8,623 nucleotides of DNA, from the NCBI GenBank assembly GCA_018500075.1, contig JAHBAN010000167.1:1-8623 (forward strand), given 5' to 3'. Positions 1 through 5,257 of the stretch are shown one piece after another; the stretch's first letter is position 1; each line of letters starts with the position of its first letter. This DNA is from Flavobacteriia bacterium (GTDB taxonomy: Bacteria > Bacteroidota > Bacteroidia > Flavobacteriales > Flavobacteriaceae). A program made the translations under genes and the position numbers. The notes under the pieces are model-generated. The model saw only the letters and a program-made list of their open reading frames with translations. It had not been told where the DNA came from and ran no database searches.

Positions 1-19
1 AGATGTGTATAAGAGACAG
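1..19 (+). other. Nextera/Tn5 mosaic-end adapter (left end, not genomic)
   Basis: The first 19 bases read AGATGTGTATAAGAGACAG, which is exactly the transposase mosaic-end sequence used in tagmentation libraries. Its exact reverse complement closes the window at the other end. Genomic sequence starts at base 20. Any reading frame through this segment, for example one beginning MCIRDR at base 3, has an artificial N terminus. A natural Tn5 end is very unlikely, because both copies are exactly terminal and no transposon content lies between them. Confidence 0.97.
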
Positions 20-31
20 GCGCGTGTTGGG

Positions 32-60
32 TTGTCTGGCGGCTGTGTGGGGCATATATC
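32..60 (+). promoter_or_regulatory. Possible sigma-70 promoter for the DUF1674 gene
   Basis: TTGTCT (32-37) and TATATC (55-60) each match four of six consensus bases and are separated by the optimal 17 nt. Transcription would begin around base 67, leaving a short leader with the ribosome binding site AGGA at 75-78. The call is by eye only. Because the insert starts at base 20, an upstream gene reading into this one cannot be excluded. Confidence 0.3.
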
Positions 61-85
61 AGGGCGAGCCTGAAAGGAATACGCC

Positions 86-265
86 ATGTCAGAGAGAAAA
101 GAGCTGCCGGAGGCCGCCAAACGCGCTTTGGCCGAAGCCGAGGCACGCCGCGCGGCGCGCGAAGCCGAGCTTGCGGCGCGGCCCAGAGAGCTGGGCGGCC
201 GCGACGGCCCCGACCCCGCGCGCTATGGCGATTGGGAGAAAAAAGGGATCGCGATCGACTTTTGA
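86..265 (+). CDS. SDHAF4-like succinate dehydrogenase assembly factor (DUF1674)
   Basis: This is a 59-residue protein starting at an ATG preceded by AGGA (75-78) at a normal distance. The N-terminal half is a charged Ala/Glu/Arg-rich helix (about residues 3-35). The C-terminal half carries the family signature: GGRDGPDPARYGDWEKKGIA (residues 37-56) running into the terminal IDF. That Gly/Pro-rich stretch with a DPxRYGDWE core is what defines DUF1674, the bacterial relatives of mitochondrial SDHAF4. The family is known to bind the freshly flavinylated SdhA subunit and protect it during assembly of succinate dehydrogenase; that role here is inferred from the family. The length is typical. No sdh gene lies in the window. 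The gene is followed by a hairpin-rich intergenic stretch and the convergent dapB. It is short enough to be missed by automated callers with a length cut-off. Confidence 0.9.
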   Translation: MSERKELPEAAKRALAEAEARRAAREAELAARPRELGGRDGPDPARYGDWEKKGIAIDF

Positions 266-278
266 GGAGGGATTGCGC

Positions 279-380
279 CGCGCTTTGCGCGCCGCCCGGC
301 TGGGGGCTTTGCCCCCAGACCCTTGTTTAACCGGGGGCTTTGCCCCCAGACCCCCAGGATATTTGCAGAAAGAAAAAGCG
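279..380. repeat. Intergenic hairpin repeat element (two 21-bp direct repeats plus GGATATTT tail)
   Basis: The 132-nt gap between the convergent DUF1674 gene and dapB holds three hairpins, each with a TTT loop: CGCGC/GCGCG at 279-291, an 8-bp stem CTGGGGGC/GCCCCCAG at 300-318, and a 6-bp stem GGGGGC/GCCCCC at 333-347. The 21-bp unit covering the second hairpin plus AGACCC is repeated exactly at 302-322 and 333-353 (period 31). After the second copy comes CCAGGATATTTGCAGAAAG and an A-rich tail to about 380. I recall GGGGGCTxTGCCCCC followed by GGATATTT and an AAG-rich tail as a common intergenic repeat of Rhodobacteraceae genomes; this is recollection, not a search. The position fits a bidirectional transcription end signal or mRNA 3' stabiliser, but no T-tract follows the stems, so a classical intrinsic terminator is not shown. 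Confidence 0.75.
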
Positions 381-397
381 GGTTGGCGGGGGGGATG

Positions 398-1216
398 TTA
401 GGCGCCCGCGAGGCCGAGCACGTCGATCATATCGTATTGGCCGGGGGATTTGTCCTGGCCCCAGAGGGCGGCTTTGAGCGCGCCACGGGCGAAGACCGAG
501 CGATCGGAGGCGATGTGGCGCAGGATGATGCGCTCGCCCATAGCGGCGAACATGACATCATGCTCGCCCACGATATCGCCGCCGCGGATGGCGGAAAAGC
601 CGATGTCGCCGCGTTTGCGCGCGCCTGTGAGGCCGTCGCGGCCAGAGTCGCTGACGTCTTTGAGCGAGACGCCACGGCCTTCGGCGGCGGCTTCGCCGAG
701 CATCAGCGCTGTGCCGGAGGGGGCATCGACTTTCTGGTTGTGATGGGCTTCGATCACTTCGATGTCATAGTCGGCGTCGAGCGCGGCGGCGACCTTTTTT
801 GTGAGCTGTGTCAGGAGGTTGACCCCGAGGCTCATATTGCCGGCGCGGATGATGACGGCGTGGTGTGCAGCGGGGGCGAGCTGTTCGATTTCGGCTTCAG
901 ACAGACCGGTTGTGCCGATCACATGGACGGCGCGGGCCTGTGCGGCGAGGGCGGCAAAGCCGAGGGTCGCGGCGGGGGTTGTGAAATCGATCACCGCCTG
1001 GGCGCGCGCAAAGCTTGGCAGGGGGTCGCTTTGGACCGGCACGCCGAGCGGGCCGAGGCCGCAGATCACGCCGATATCCTGACCCAGAGCCGCGCTGCCT
1101 TCATGTTCGATGGCGCCGACGAGCCGCGCCTTGCCCGACTGGACAACAGTTTTGACGAGCATCTGGCCCATGCGGCCTGTGGCGCCTGTGACAACAATTC
1201 CTGGCAGATCGGACAT
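398..1216 (-). CDS. dapB: 4-hydroxy-tetrahydrodipicolinate reductase
   Basis: A 272-residue cytoplasmic enzyme that reduces 4-hydroxy-tetrahydrodipicolinate to tetrahydrodipicolinate with NAD(P)H in the diaminopimelate/lysine pathway. The N-terminal Rossmann motif GATGRMG is at residues 11-17 and a GTTG cofactor loop at 101-104. The catalytic segment EAHHNQKVDAPSGTA is at 156-170, with the paired histidines 158-159, Lys162 and the substrate-binding SGT 167-169. RGGDIVGEH at 211-219 is the conserved C-terminal domain motif. The length matches the usual about 270 residues. The frame is open for 20 more codons upstream to 1276. I chose the ATG at 1216 because homologues begin just before the Rossmann strand and because a good promoter -10 (1248-1253) overlaps the alternative upstream ATG. 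The ribosome binding site is weak (AAAG-type). The gene is divergent from rbfA and ends in TAA at 398-400. Confidence 0.97.
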   Translation of the reverse strand: MSDLPGIVVTGATGRMGQMLVKTVVQSGKARLVGAIEHEGSAALGQDIGVICGLGPLGVPVQSDPLPSFARAQAVIDFTTPAATLGFAALAAQARAVHVIGTTGLSEAEIEQLAPAAHHAVIIRAGNMSLGVNLLTQLTKKVAAALDADYDIEVIEAHHNQKVDAPSGTALMLGEAAAEGRGVSLKDVSDSGRDGLTGARKRGDIGFSAIRGGDIVGEHDVMFAAMGERIILRHIASDRSVFARGALKAALWGQDKSPGQYDMIDVLGLAGA

Positions 1217-1247
1217 ATCTTTGCTTTCATAAATTCTTCTGGGTTTG

Positions 1248-1276
1248 CTCATAGCGCAGCCATGGGCGCTTGGCAA
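1248..1276 (-). promoter_or_regulatory. Probable sigma-70 promoter for dapB
   Basis: On the minus strand TTGCCA (1271-1276, five of six matches to TTGACA) and TATGAG (1248-1253, four of six) are 17 nt apart. Transcription would start near 1241, giving a leader of about 25 nt to the ATG at 1216. This lies in the short divergent gap between dapB and rbfA. I saw no comparably good plus-strand promoter for rbfA in the same gap, so the rbfA promoter is unassigned. Confidence 0.45.
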
Positions 1277-1304
1277 AACCTTGCTGAGGGGTTAGGGGAC
1301 GCTT

Positions 1305-1700
1305 ATGGCTAAGAACAAGTTTCATGAGGGCGAAGGCCCGTCACAACGGCAGCTGCGGGTGGGCGAGCTTATCCGCCGCACGCTTGCGCAGGTTTTGGGG
1401 CAGGGGGATATTCATGATCCCGAGCTGAACCGTCTGTCTATCACGGTGGGCGAGGTGCGCTGTTCGCCCGATCTCAAGATCGCCACGGCTTATGTTATGC
1501 CGCTGGGCGGGCAGGGGCGCGAGAAAGCCGTCGCGTATCTGGCGCGCAACAAACACGAGCTGCGCCGGATGATCGGAAAGAAAGTGGGCTTGAAATACAC
1601 GCCTGATCTGCGCTTTCGGCTTGATGTGACCTTTGACCAGATGGATGCCACGCGCGAGATGTTTGCGCGTGACGAGGTGAAGCGTGATCTGGACGACTAG
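1305..1700 (+). CDS. rbfA: 30S ribosome-binding factor A
   Basis: A 131-residue protein (E. coli RbfA is of similar length) that binds the 30S subunit and supports late 16S rRNA 5'-end maturation and cold adaptation. The N terminus has the expected basic helix QRQLRVGELIRRTLAQVL (residues 14-31). The KH-like core follows, with the SPDLKIATAYV strand (residues 54-64), the helix NKHELRRMIGKKVGLKYTPD and the final FRLDVTFDQ strand that typify the family. Start ATG 1305 is preceded by AGGGGA (1294-1299). It heads a plus-strand run with the NAGPA-like gene and truB; rbfA and truB are commonly neighbours. No infB or nusA is upstream; a divergent dapB is there instead. The last 17 nt overlap the next gene. 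Confidence 0.95.
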   Translation: MAKNKFHEGEGPSQRQLRVGELIRRTLAQVLGQGDIHDPELNRLSITVGEVRCSPDLKIATAYVMPLGGQGREKAVAYLARNKHELRRMIGKKVGLKYTPDLRFRLDVTFDQMDATREMFARDEVKRDLDD

Positions 1701-2436
1701 AGCGGTTTGCGCTGTGGCGCTGGTGTTGGGCCTTGCGGGGCAGCCGGCAGCGGCCGCAGACTGCGAAGACCGGAGCTTTGGCGGGCGTTCTTATACCATC
1801 TGCGAGGTCGATGCGACGCGCGAGGAGATCCGGCTTTTTCTGAAAGACGAGACAGGCAAGCTTCTGGGGCAGTTTTTTGCTGTGGATGCGGGGCTGAAGG
1901 CGCAGGGCCAGCGGCTTGGCTTTGCCATGAATGCCGGAATGTATCATGAGGACCGCAGCCCTGTCGGGCATTACCGCGAGAACGGAACCGAGCTGATGCG
2001 GGTGATCCCCAATGCGGGGCCGGGGAACTTCGGGATGTTGCCCAACGGGGTGTTTTGTGTGCGCGCCGGGCGCGCCGATGTGATCGAGACGCGGCGCTTT
2101 TTGCGGGAGGCGCCGGACTGTGTGCAGGCCACGCAAAGCGGGCCGATGCTTGTGATTGACGGGGCGCTGCACCCGCGCTTTTTGCGCGACAGCGACAGCC
2201 GTTTTCTGCGCAATGGGGTGGCGACAAGCGCAGACGGCGGGCGGGCTGTCTTTGTCATTTCAAACGAGCGGGTCACATTTTACGAGATGGCAAGCTTTGT
2301 GCGCGATGCGCTCAAGCTGCCGCAGGCGCTTTACTTTGATGGCAATGTGAGCCGCCTCTATGCGCCCGGTCTGGGGCGCGCGGATGCCGGCTTTTTGTTG
2401 GGGCCGATTGTTGGCGTGGTGGAAACGGCTGATTGA
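1684..2436 (+). CDS. Secreted phosphodiester-glycosidase-like protein (DUF2233/NAGPA family)
   Basis: A 250-residue protein starting at GTG 1684 inside the end of rbfA. The GAGGTGA site at 1674-1680, within rbfA codons, serves as its ribosome binding site, implying translational coupling. Residues 1-25 form a signal peptide (Arg6, hydrophobic core 8-18, PAAAA cleavage region before Asp26), so the mature protein should be periplasmic or exported. Cys27, Cys40, Cys125 and Cys146 could form disulfides. Family-type motifs are MNAGMY (82-87), PNGVF (120-124), QSGPMLV (151-157), RNGVA (176-180) and YFDGNVSRLY (217-226). The NAGPA domain is named for the enzyme that uncovers mannose-6-phosphate; some bacterial members act on glycosidic phosphodiesters or exopolysaccharides. 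The substrate here is unknown. Its place between rbfA and truB has no obvious functional logic. Confidence 0.85.
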   Translation: MIWTTRAVCAVALVLGLAGQPAAAADCEDRSFGGRSYTICEVDATREEIRLFLKDETGKLLGQFFAVDAGLKAQGQRLGFAMNAGMYHEDRSPVGHYRENGTELMRVIPNAGPGNFGMLPNGVFCVRAGRADVIETRRFLREAPDCVQATQSGPMLVIDGALHPRFLRDSDSRFLRNGVATSADGGRAVFVISNERVTFYEMASFVRDALKLPQALYFDGNVSRLYAPGLGRADAGFLLGPIVGVVETAD

Positions 2437-2485
2437 CGGCTGCGCGGGCTTGGGCTAGGGCCGCTTTTTGACGTGAGGAATACGC

Positions 2486-3391
2486 ATGGGACGCAAACGC
2501 AAAGGGCGCGATATTTCGGGCTGGCTCGTGGTCGACAAACCCGCGGGGCCGACATCAACCGCTGTGGTGAACAAGGTGCGCTGGGCTTTGGGCGCGGCCA
2601 AGGCGGGCCATGCGGGCACGCTTGACCCCGAGGCGACCGGGGTCTTGGCTGTGGCGCTTGGCGAGGCGACCAAGACCGTGCCTTACATCACCGATGCGCT
2701 CAAGGCCTATGTGTTTGATGTGAAGCTCGGCGAAGCGACCAATACGGACGACGCGGAGGGCGAAGTGATTGCCACCTCTCAGGCACGGCCTACAGACGAT
2801 GAGATCAAGGAAGCGCTGCTGAAATTTGTCGGTAATATCGAGCAGGTTCCGCCGAAGTTTTCGGCTGTGAAGGTGGACGGGCAGCGGGCCTATAAGCTGT
2901 CGCGCGCGGGCGAGGATATCACGCTTGAGGCGCGGCCTTTGTATGTGGATGAGCTGACCATGGTGGAGCGTATCGACGCCGACCATGTGCGGCTTGAAAT
3001 GGTCTGTGGCAAGGGCGGCTATGTGCGCTCTATTGCACGGGATCTGGGCGAGGCGCTGGGCTGTAAGGGGCACGTTTTGCGCCTGCGTAGGGTCTGGTCG
3101 GGGCCGTTTGAGGCGGAGAAGGCCCTCAGCTTTGAGCAGATCGAGGAGATGGCGAAAACGCCCGAGCTTGAGGGCTATATCCTGCCGCTTGAGATGGGCC
3201 TTGAGGACTTGCCCGAGGTGAAGGCGACCCAGGAGGGCGCGGCCAAGCTGCGCAATGGCAACCCCGGAATGGTCTTTGCCAGCGAGGCGGACTATGGCGA
3301 CGACTGCTGGGCGAGCTTTGAGGGCAAGGCTGTCGCTGTGGGGGTATACAAGGCGGGTGAATTGCACCCGACCCGTGTTTTTAACCAATGA
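2486..3391 (+). CDS. truB: tRNA pseudouridine(55) synthase
   Basis: A 301-residue cytoplasmic enzyme that isomerises U55 in the T-psi-C loop of tRNAs. The N terminus GWLVVDKPAGPTS (residues 12-24) is the family opening motif. The catalytic motif GHAGTLDPEATGVL is at 41-54, with the nucleophile Asp47. Tyr75 in KAYVFDVKLGEATNTDD is the conserved stacking tyrosine. VPPKFSAVKVDGQRAYKLSRAG and the GKGGYVRSIARDLGEALG segment (about residues 173-190) complete the TruB fold. The C-terminal portion (from about 240) is a small TruB C-terminal domain. Start ATG 2486 is preceded by GAGGAA (2475-2480), and the gap to the previous gene is 49 nt. The stop TGA (3389-3391) is only 7 nt before the next start. 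The often-seen downstream rpsO is absent here. Confidence 0.97.
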   Translation: MGRKRKGRDISGWLVVDKPAGPTSTAVVNKVRWALGAAKAGHAGTLDPEATGVLAVALGEATKTVPYITDALKAYVFDVKLGEATNTDDAEGEVIATSQARPTDDEIKEALLKFVGNIEQVPPKFSAVKVDGQRAYKLSRAGEDITLEARPLYVDELTMVERIDADHVRLEMVCGKGGYVRSIARDLGEALGCKGHVLRLRRVWSGPFEAEKALSFEQIEEMAKTPELEGYILPLEMGLEDLPEVKATQEGAAKLRNGNPGMVFASEADYGDDCWASFEGKAVAVGVYKAGELHPTRVFNQ

Positions 3392-3398
3392 GGGCATT

Positions 3399-4052
3399 AT
3401 GCTGGCTGTTGTGAGATCAAGACTGTTCTGGGGCTTTGTCGCGGTGCTTCTGGCGCTCTGGGCGGGCTTTGGCTTTGTGCAGATGCGCGGCGCGGACCAT
3501 GCGGACCACGCGGCCATGCACGCCAAGATGCACGGCGAGATGCACGGTGAGATGCACGGTGAAAACAGTGCCCACGGTGGCCACGGTGGCCACGGCGGGC
3601 ATCAGGGGCATGATATGGCAACGATGCCCGGCCTGAGAGGGCGCGATGCGACGGCAGAGGAGAGCGAGGAGCTTGCTGTTATGTTTCGCCGCTTTGAGGA
3701 GATCACCCGCAGCGTGGAGAATTTGCCCGATGGCATCCGAACCGTGACATTTGCGCAAGATGAGGCGTTGATGGGCGTGGTCGCCAGCCATGTGATCGGG
3801 ATGATTGACCGGGTCGATATGGGGCGCGACCCCGAGGTGATTATCCAGTCGCCGACGCTCGATATTCTCTTTGAGCGGCGCGCCAGCATTGTGACCGAGA
3901 TGGACATGACGGAGGAGGGGATTGTTGTGATCCAGACGAGCGATGACCCTGATGTTGTTGCTGCGCTACAGACCCACGCCGCCGAGGTGAGTGCGATGGT
4001 TGACCGCGGTATGGAGGCCGTGCACGAGATGATGGCGGCGCGGGAGCGCTAG
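3399..4052 (+). CDS. Membrane-anchored His/Met-rich protein of unknown function
   Basis: A 217-residue protein starting at ATG 3399 with TGAGGG at 3389-3394 (overlapping the truB stop) as ribosome binding site. The open frame extends upstream into truB, but that part has no start signal. Residues 6-27 are a single membrane segment or uncleaved signal (FWGFVAVLLALWAGFGF). Next, about residues 33-72 hold 12 histidines and several methionines, arranged as four MHxx units (MHAK, then MHGE three times) and three HGG units. This composition is typical of copper, nickel or zinc binding; the metal is not determined. The C-terminal 140 residues form an acidic, soluble domain with PTLDILFERRASIVTEM, VVIQTSDDPDVVAALQTHAA and a final Met/His helix MVDRGMEAVHEMM. 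I recall similar conserved proteins in Rhodobacteraceae but no named family. Probably periplasmic metal buffering or sensing (inference). Confidence 0.85.
   Translation: MLAVVRSRLFWGFVAVLLALWAGFGFVQMRGADHADHAAMHAKMHGEMHGEMHGENSAHGGHGGHGGHQGHDMATMPGLRGRDATAEESEELAVMFRRFEEITRSVENLPDGIRTVTFAQDEALMGVVASHVIGMIDRVDMGRDPEVIIQSPTLDILFERRASIVTEMDMTEEGIVVIQTSDDPDVVAALQTHAAEVSAMVDRGMEAVHEMMAARER
3516..3563 (+). repeat. Four tandem 12-bp units encoding MHxx repeats
   Basis: The units are ATGCACGCCAAG (3516-3527), ATGCACGGCGAG (3528-3539), ATGCACGGTGAG (3540-3551) and ATGCACGGTGAA (3552-3563). They encode MHAK and three MHGE in frame. The last three differ only at synonymous positions, which suggests recent expansion followed by drift with the amino acids kept. 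Copy number may vary between strains. Confidence 0.9.
3573..3599 (+). repeat. Three tandem 9-bp units encoding HGG repeats
   Basis: CACGGTGGC occurs twice (3573-3581 and 3582-3590) and is followed by CACGGCGGG (3591-3599). All three encode His-Gly-Gly in frame, and HQGHD follows. The array sits 9 bp after the MHGE array in the same gene. Confidence 0.9.
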
Positions 4053-4765
4053 AAAAACAGGCCCCAGAGGAGCGGCAGCAGGAGCGCTGTGGCCATGGCG
4101 TTGAGGCCCATGGCGAGGCCGGAGAAGGCGCCGGCTGTTTCGTTGACCTGAAGCGCGCGGGCGGTGCCTATGCCGTGGCTGGCTGTGCCGATGGCGAGGC
4201 CACGGGCGCGCCAGTCTTTGACGCCGATCAGATTGAGCAGGAGCGGGCCGAACATCGCCCCGAAGATCCCCGAGACGATCACCAGAACGGCTGTGAGCGA
4301 GGGCAGGCCGCCCAGCTCTTCGGCGATGCCCATGGCGACGGGGGCTGTAACCGATTTGGGCGCGATCGTTGCCATCAGGGTTGTGCCGCTGTCGGCCAGC
4401 CAGAGCACCGCGACGGCCGAGGCGACGGCGGCGAGGGAGCCTGTGAGCAGGCTTGCGCCAATGGCGAGCCAAGAGGCGCGGACGTGATGCCACTGGCGGT
4501 AGAGCGGAATGGCGAGGGCGACTGTGGCGGGGCCAAGCAGGAAGTGAACGAACTGTGCGCCCTCAAAATAGGTGGCATAATCTGTTCCTGTGGCGGCGAG
4601 CACGGCAACAACGAGGCCGACCGCGCCAAGCACCGGATTGAGCAGCGGATTGCGCCGGCCTTTTTCAAACAGAAGGCTTGCGGCCTGGAAGGCGGCGAGA
4701 GTCAGGGTCAGGTGAAAGAGCGGCGAGGCCGAGAGATAGACCCATGTTTGCGCAAGGTTATTCAC
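4049..4765 (-). CDS. lrgB: LrgB family inner-membrane protein
   Basis: A 238-residue, highly hydrophobic protein with about seven predicted membrane segments. Family signatures are LGPATVALAIPLYRQ (77-91), APKSVTAPVAMGIAEELGG (135-153) and GTASHGIGTARA (193-204). LrgB/CidB proteins pair with LrgA/CidA proteins. They were first described in control of murein hydrolase activity and lysis; relatives transport small organic acids (pyruvate in some Firmicutes, glycolate/glycerate in chloroplast PLGG1). I cannot decide between these roles from sequence. The start is GTG 4765, preceded by AAAGGGG, and it overlaps lrgA by 8 nt, indicating coupled synthesis. Its stop TAG (4049-4051) lies within the same CTAG tetranucleotide as the stop of the convergent His/Met-rich gene, leaving no room for a terminator between them. 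Confidence 0.93.
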   Translation of the reverse strand: MNNLAQTWVYLSASPLFHLTLTLAAFQAASLLFEKGRRNPLLNPVLGAVGLVVAVLAATGTDYATYFEGAQFVHFLLGPATVALAIPLYRQWHHVRASWLAIGASLLTGSLAAVASAVAVLWLADSGTTLMATIAPKSVTAPVAMGIAEELGGLPSLTAVLVIVSGIFGAMFGPLLLNLIGVKDWRARGLAIGTASHGIGTARALQVNETAGAFSGLAMGLNAMATALLLPLLWGLFF

Positions 4766-5105
4766 GGTCTGCCCCTTTGCTCAACAGGCGCATCATCAGC
4801 GCGGTCACAACGATTGCGGCGGAGGTGCTTATGGCGACGGCCAGCGAGAGTGGAACAAGCGCCTCCGAAAGCAGGGCAACGTGCATGATCACGCCGGTGC
4901 CTGCGGGCACAAAAAGCAGCGACATATTGCGCAGAAGGCCATCGGCCGTGGCTCCGAGGGCGTCGGGCACATGGCCGCGCAGCAGCAGAAAGCCGAACAG
5001 AAGGGCCATGCCGAGCACGGGGCCGGGCACCGGCAGGCCAAGCGCGCCAACGACAACCTCGCCGGCGAGCTGGCAGGACAGAATGAGCGTGAGATAGCCG
5101 ATCAT
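4758..5105 (-). CDS. lrgA: LrgA/CidA family holin-like membrane protein
   Basis: A 115-residue protein with about four hydrophobic segments. It shows the family motifs CQLAGEVVV (11-19), LPVPGPVLGM (24-33) and LLRNMSLLFVPAGTGVI (57-73). The length matches LrgA/CidA proteins, which are small holin-like partners of LrgB. The start ATG 5105 has a perfect AGGAGG (5111-5116) five bases upstream, predicting strong translation initiation. It is the first gene of a two-gene unit with lrgB. A possible promoter overlapping a near-palindrome lies immediately upstream. No LytTR-type or LysR-type regulator gene, often found beside such operons, is in the window. Confidence 0.93.
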   Translation of the reverse strand: MIGYLTLILSCQLAGEVVVGALGLPVPGPVLGMALLFGFLLLRGHVPDALGATADGLLRNMSLLFVPAGTGVIMHVALLSEALVPLSLAVAISTSAAIVVTALMMRLLSKGADRE

Positions 5106-5126
5106 GCGCGCCTCCTGGACCGTCCT

Positions 5127-5156
5127 GTCTTTAAGAGACTACAAGAGCCTTGCCAA
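5127..5156 (-). promoter_or_regulatory. Possible lrgAB promoter with overlapping near-palindromic operator
   Basis: On the minus strand TTGGCA (5151-5156, five of six consensus matches) is 17 nt upstream of TAAAGA (5128-5133, three of six). The start of transcription would fall just before the AGGAGG site. The -10 lies inside GTCTTTAAGAGAC (5127-5139), a near-perfect palindrome with one mismatched pair. The core TCTTTAAGA recurs in the same orientation at 5198-5206, 70 bp away. The arrangement suggests a repressor or activator site, but this is an inference from a short motif. Confidence 0.35.
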
Positions 5157-5257
5157 TGTCCGGTGACGGCGCAGCCTGACAGGGTCTTGGCGATTCATCT
5201 TTAAGACGGGACGTTTTCTGGCCCCAGTTTACGCGAGGCCCCACCGCGCGCAAGGGG

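Noticed and set aside
1..19. Natural Tn5/IS50 end
   Set aside because: The sequence is exactly terminal at both ends and inward facing, with ordinary chromosomal genes and no transposase between. Library adapter is the simpler explanation.
323..1312. Long plus-strand open frame (329 codons) opposite dapB
   Set aside because: It is antisense to a fully motif-supported dapB, has Ala/Gly/Asp-rich translation typical of GC-rich shadow frames, and has no recognisable domain.
3255..3398. N-terminal extension of the His/Met-rich protein into truB
   Set aside because: It is encoded in an off-frame of truB with no start signal. ATG 3399 has an SD and leads directly into the membrane segment.
2555..3526. 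Long minus-strand open frame (323 codons) opposite truB
   Set aside because: It is a shadow of truB codon structure and runs into the next gene. Its translation shows no family motif.
3516..3599. Short tandem repeats as a CRISPR-like array
   Set aside because: The units are contiguous, without spacers, and in frame within a coding sequence.
5131..5140. TTAAGAGAC resembling an internal adapter remnant and possible chimeric junction
   Set aside because: Only eight bases (TAAGAGAC) match the mosaic end, and the flanks differ on both sides. Gene order across it is continuous with normal spacing.
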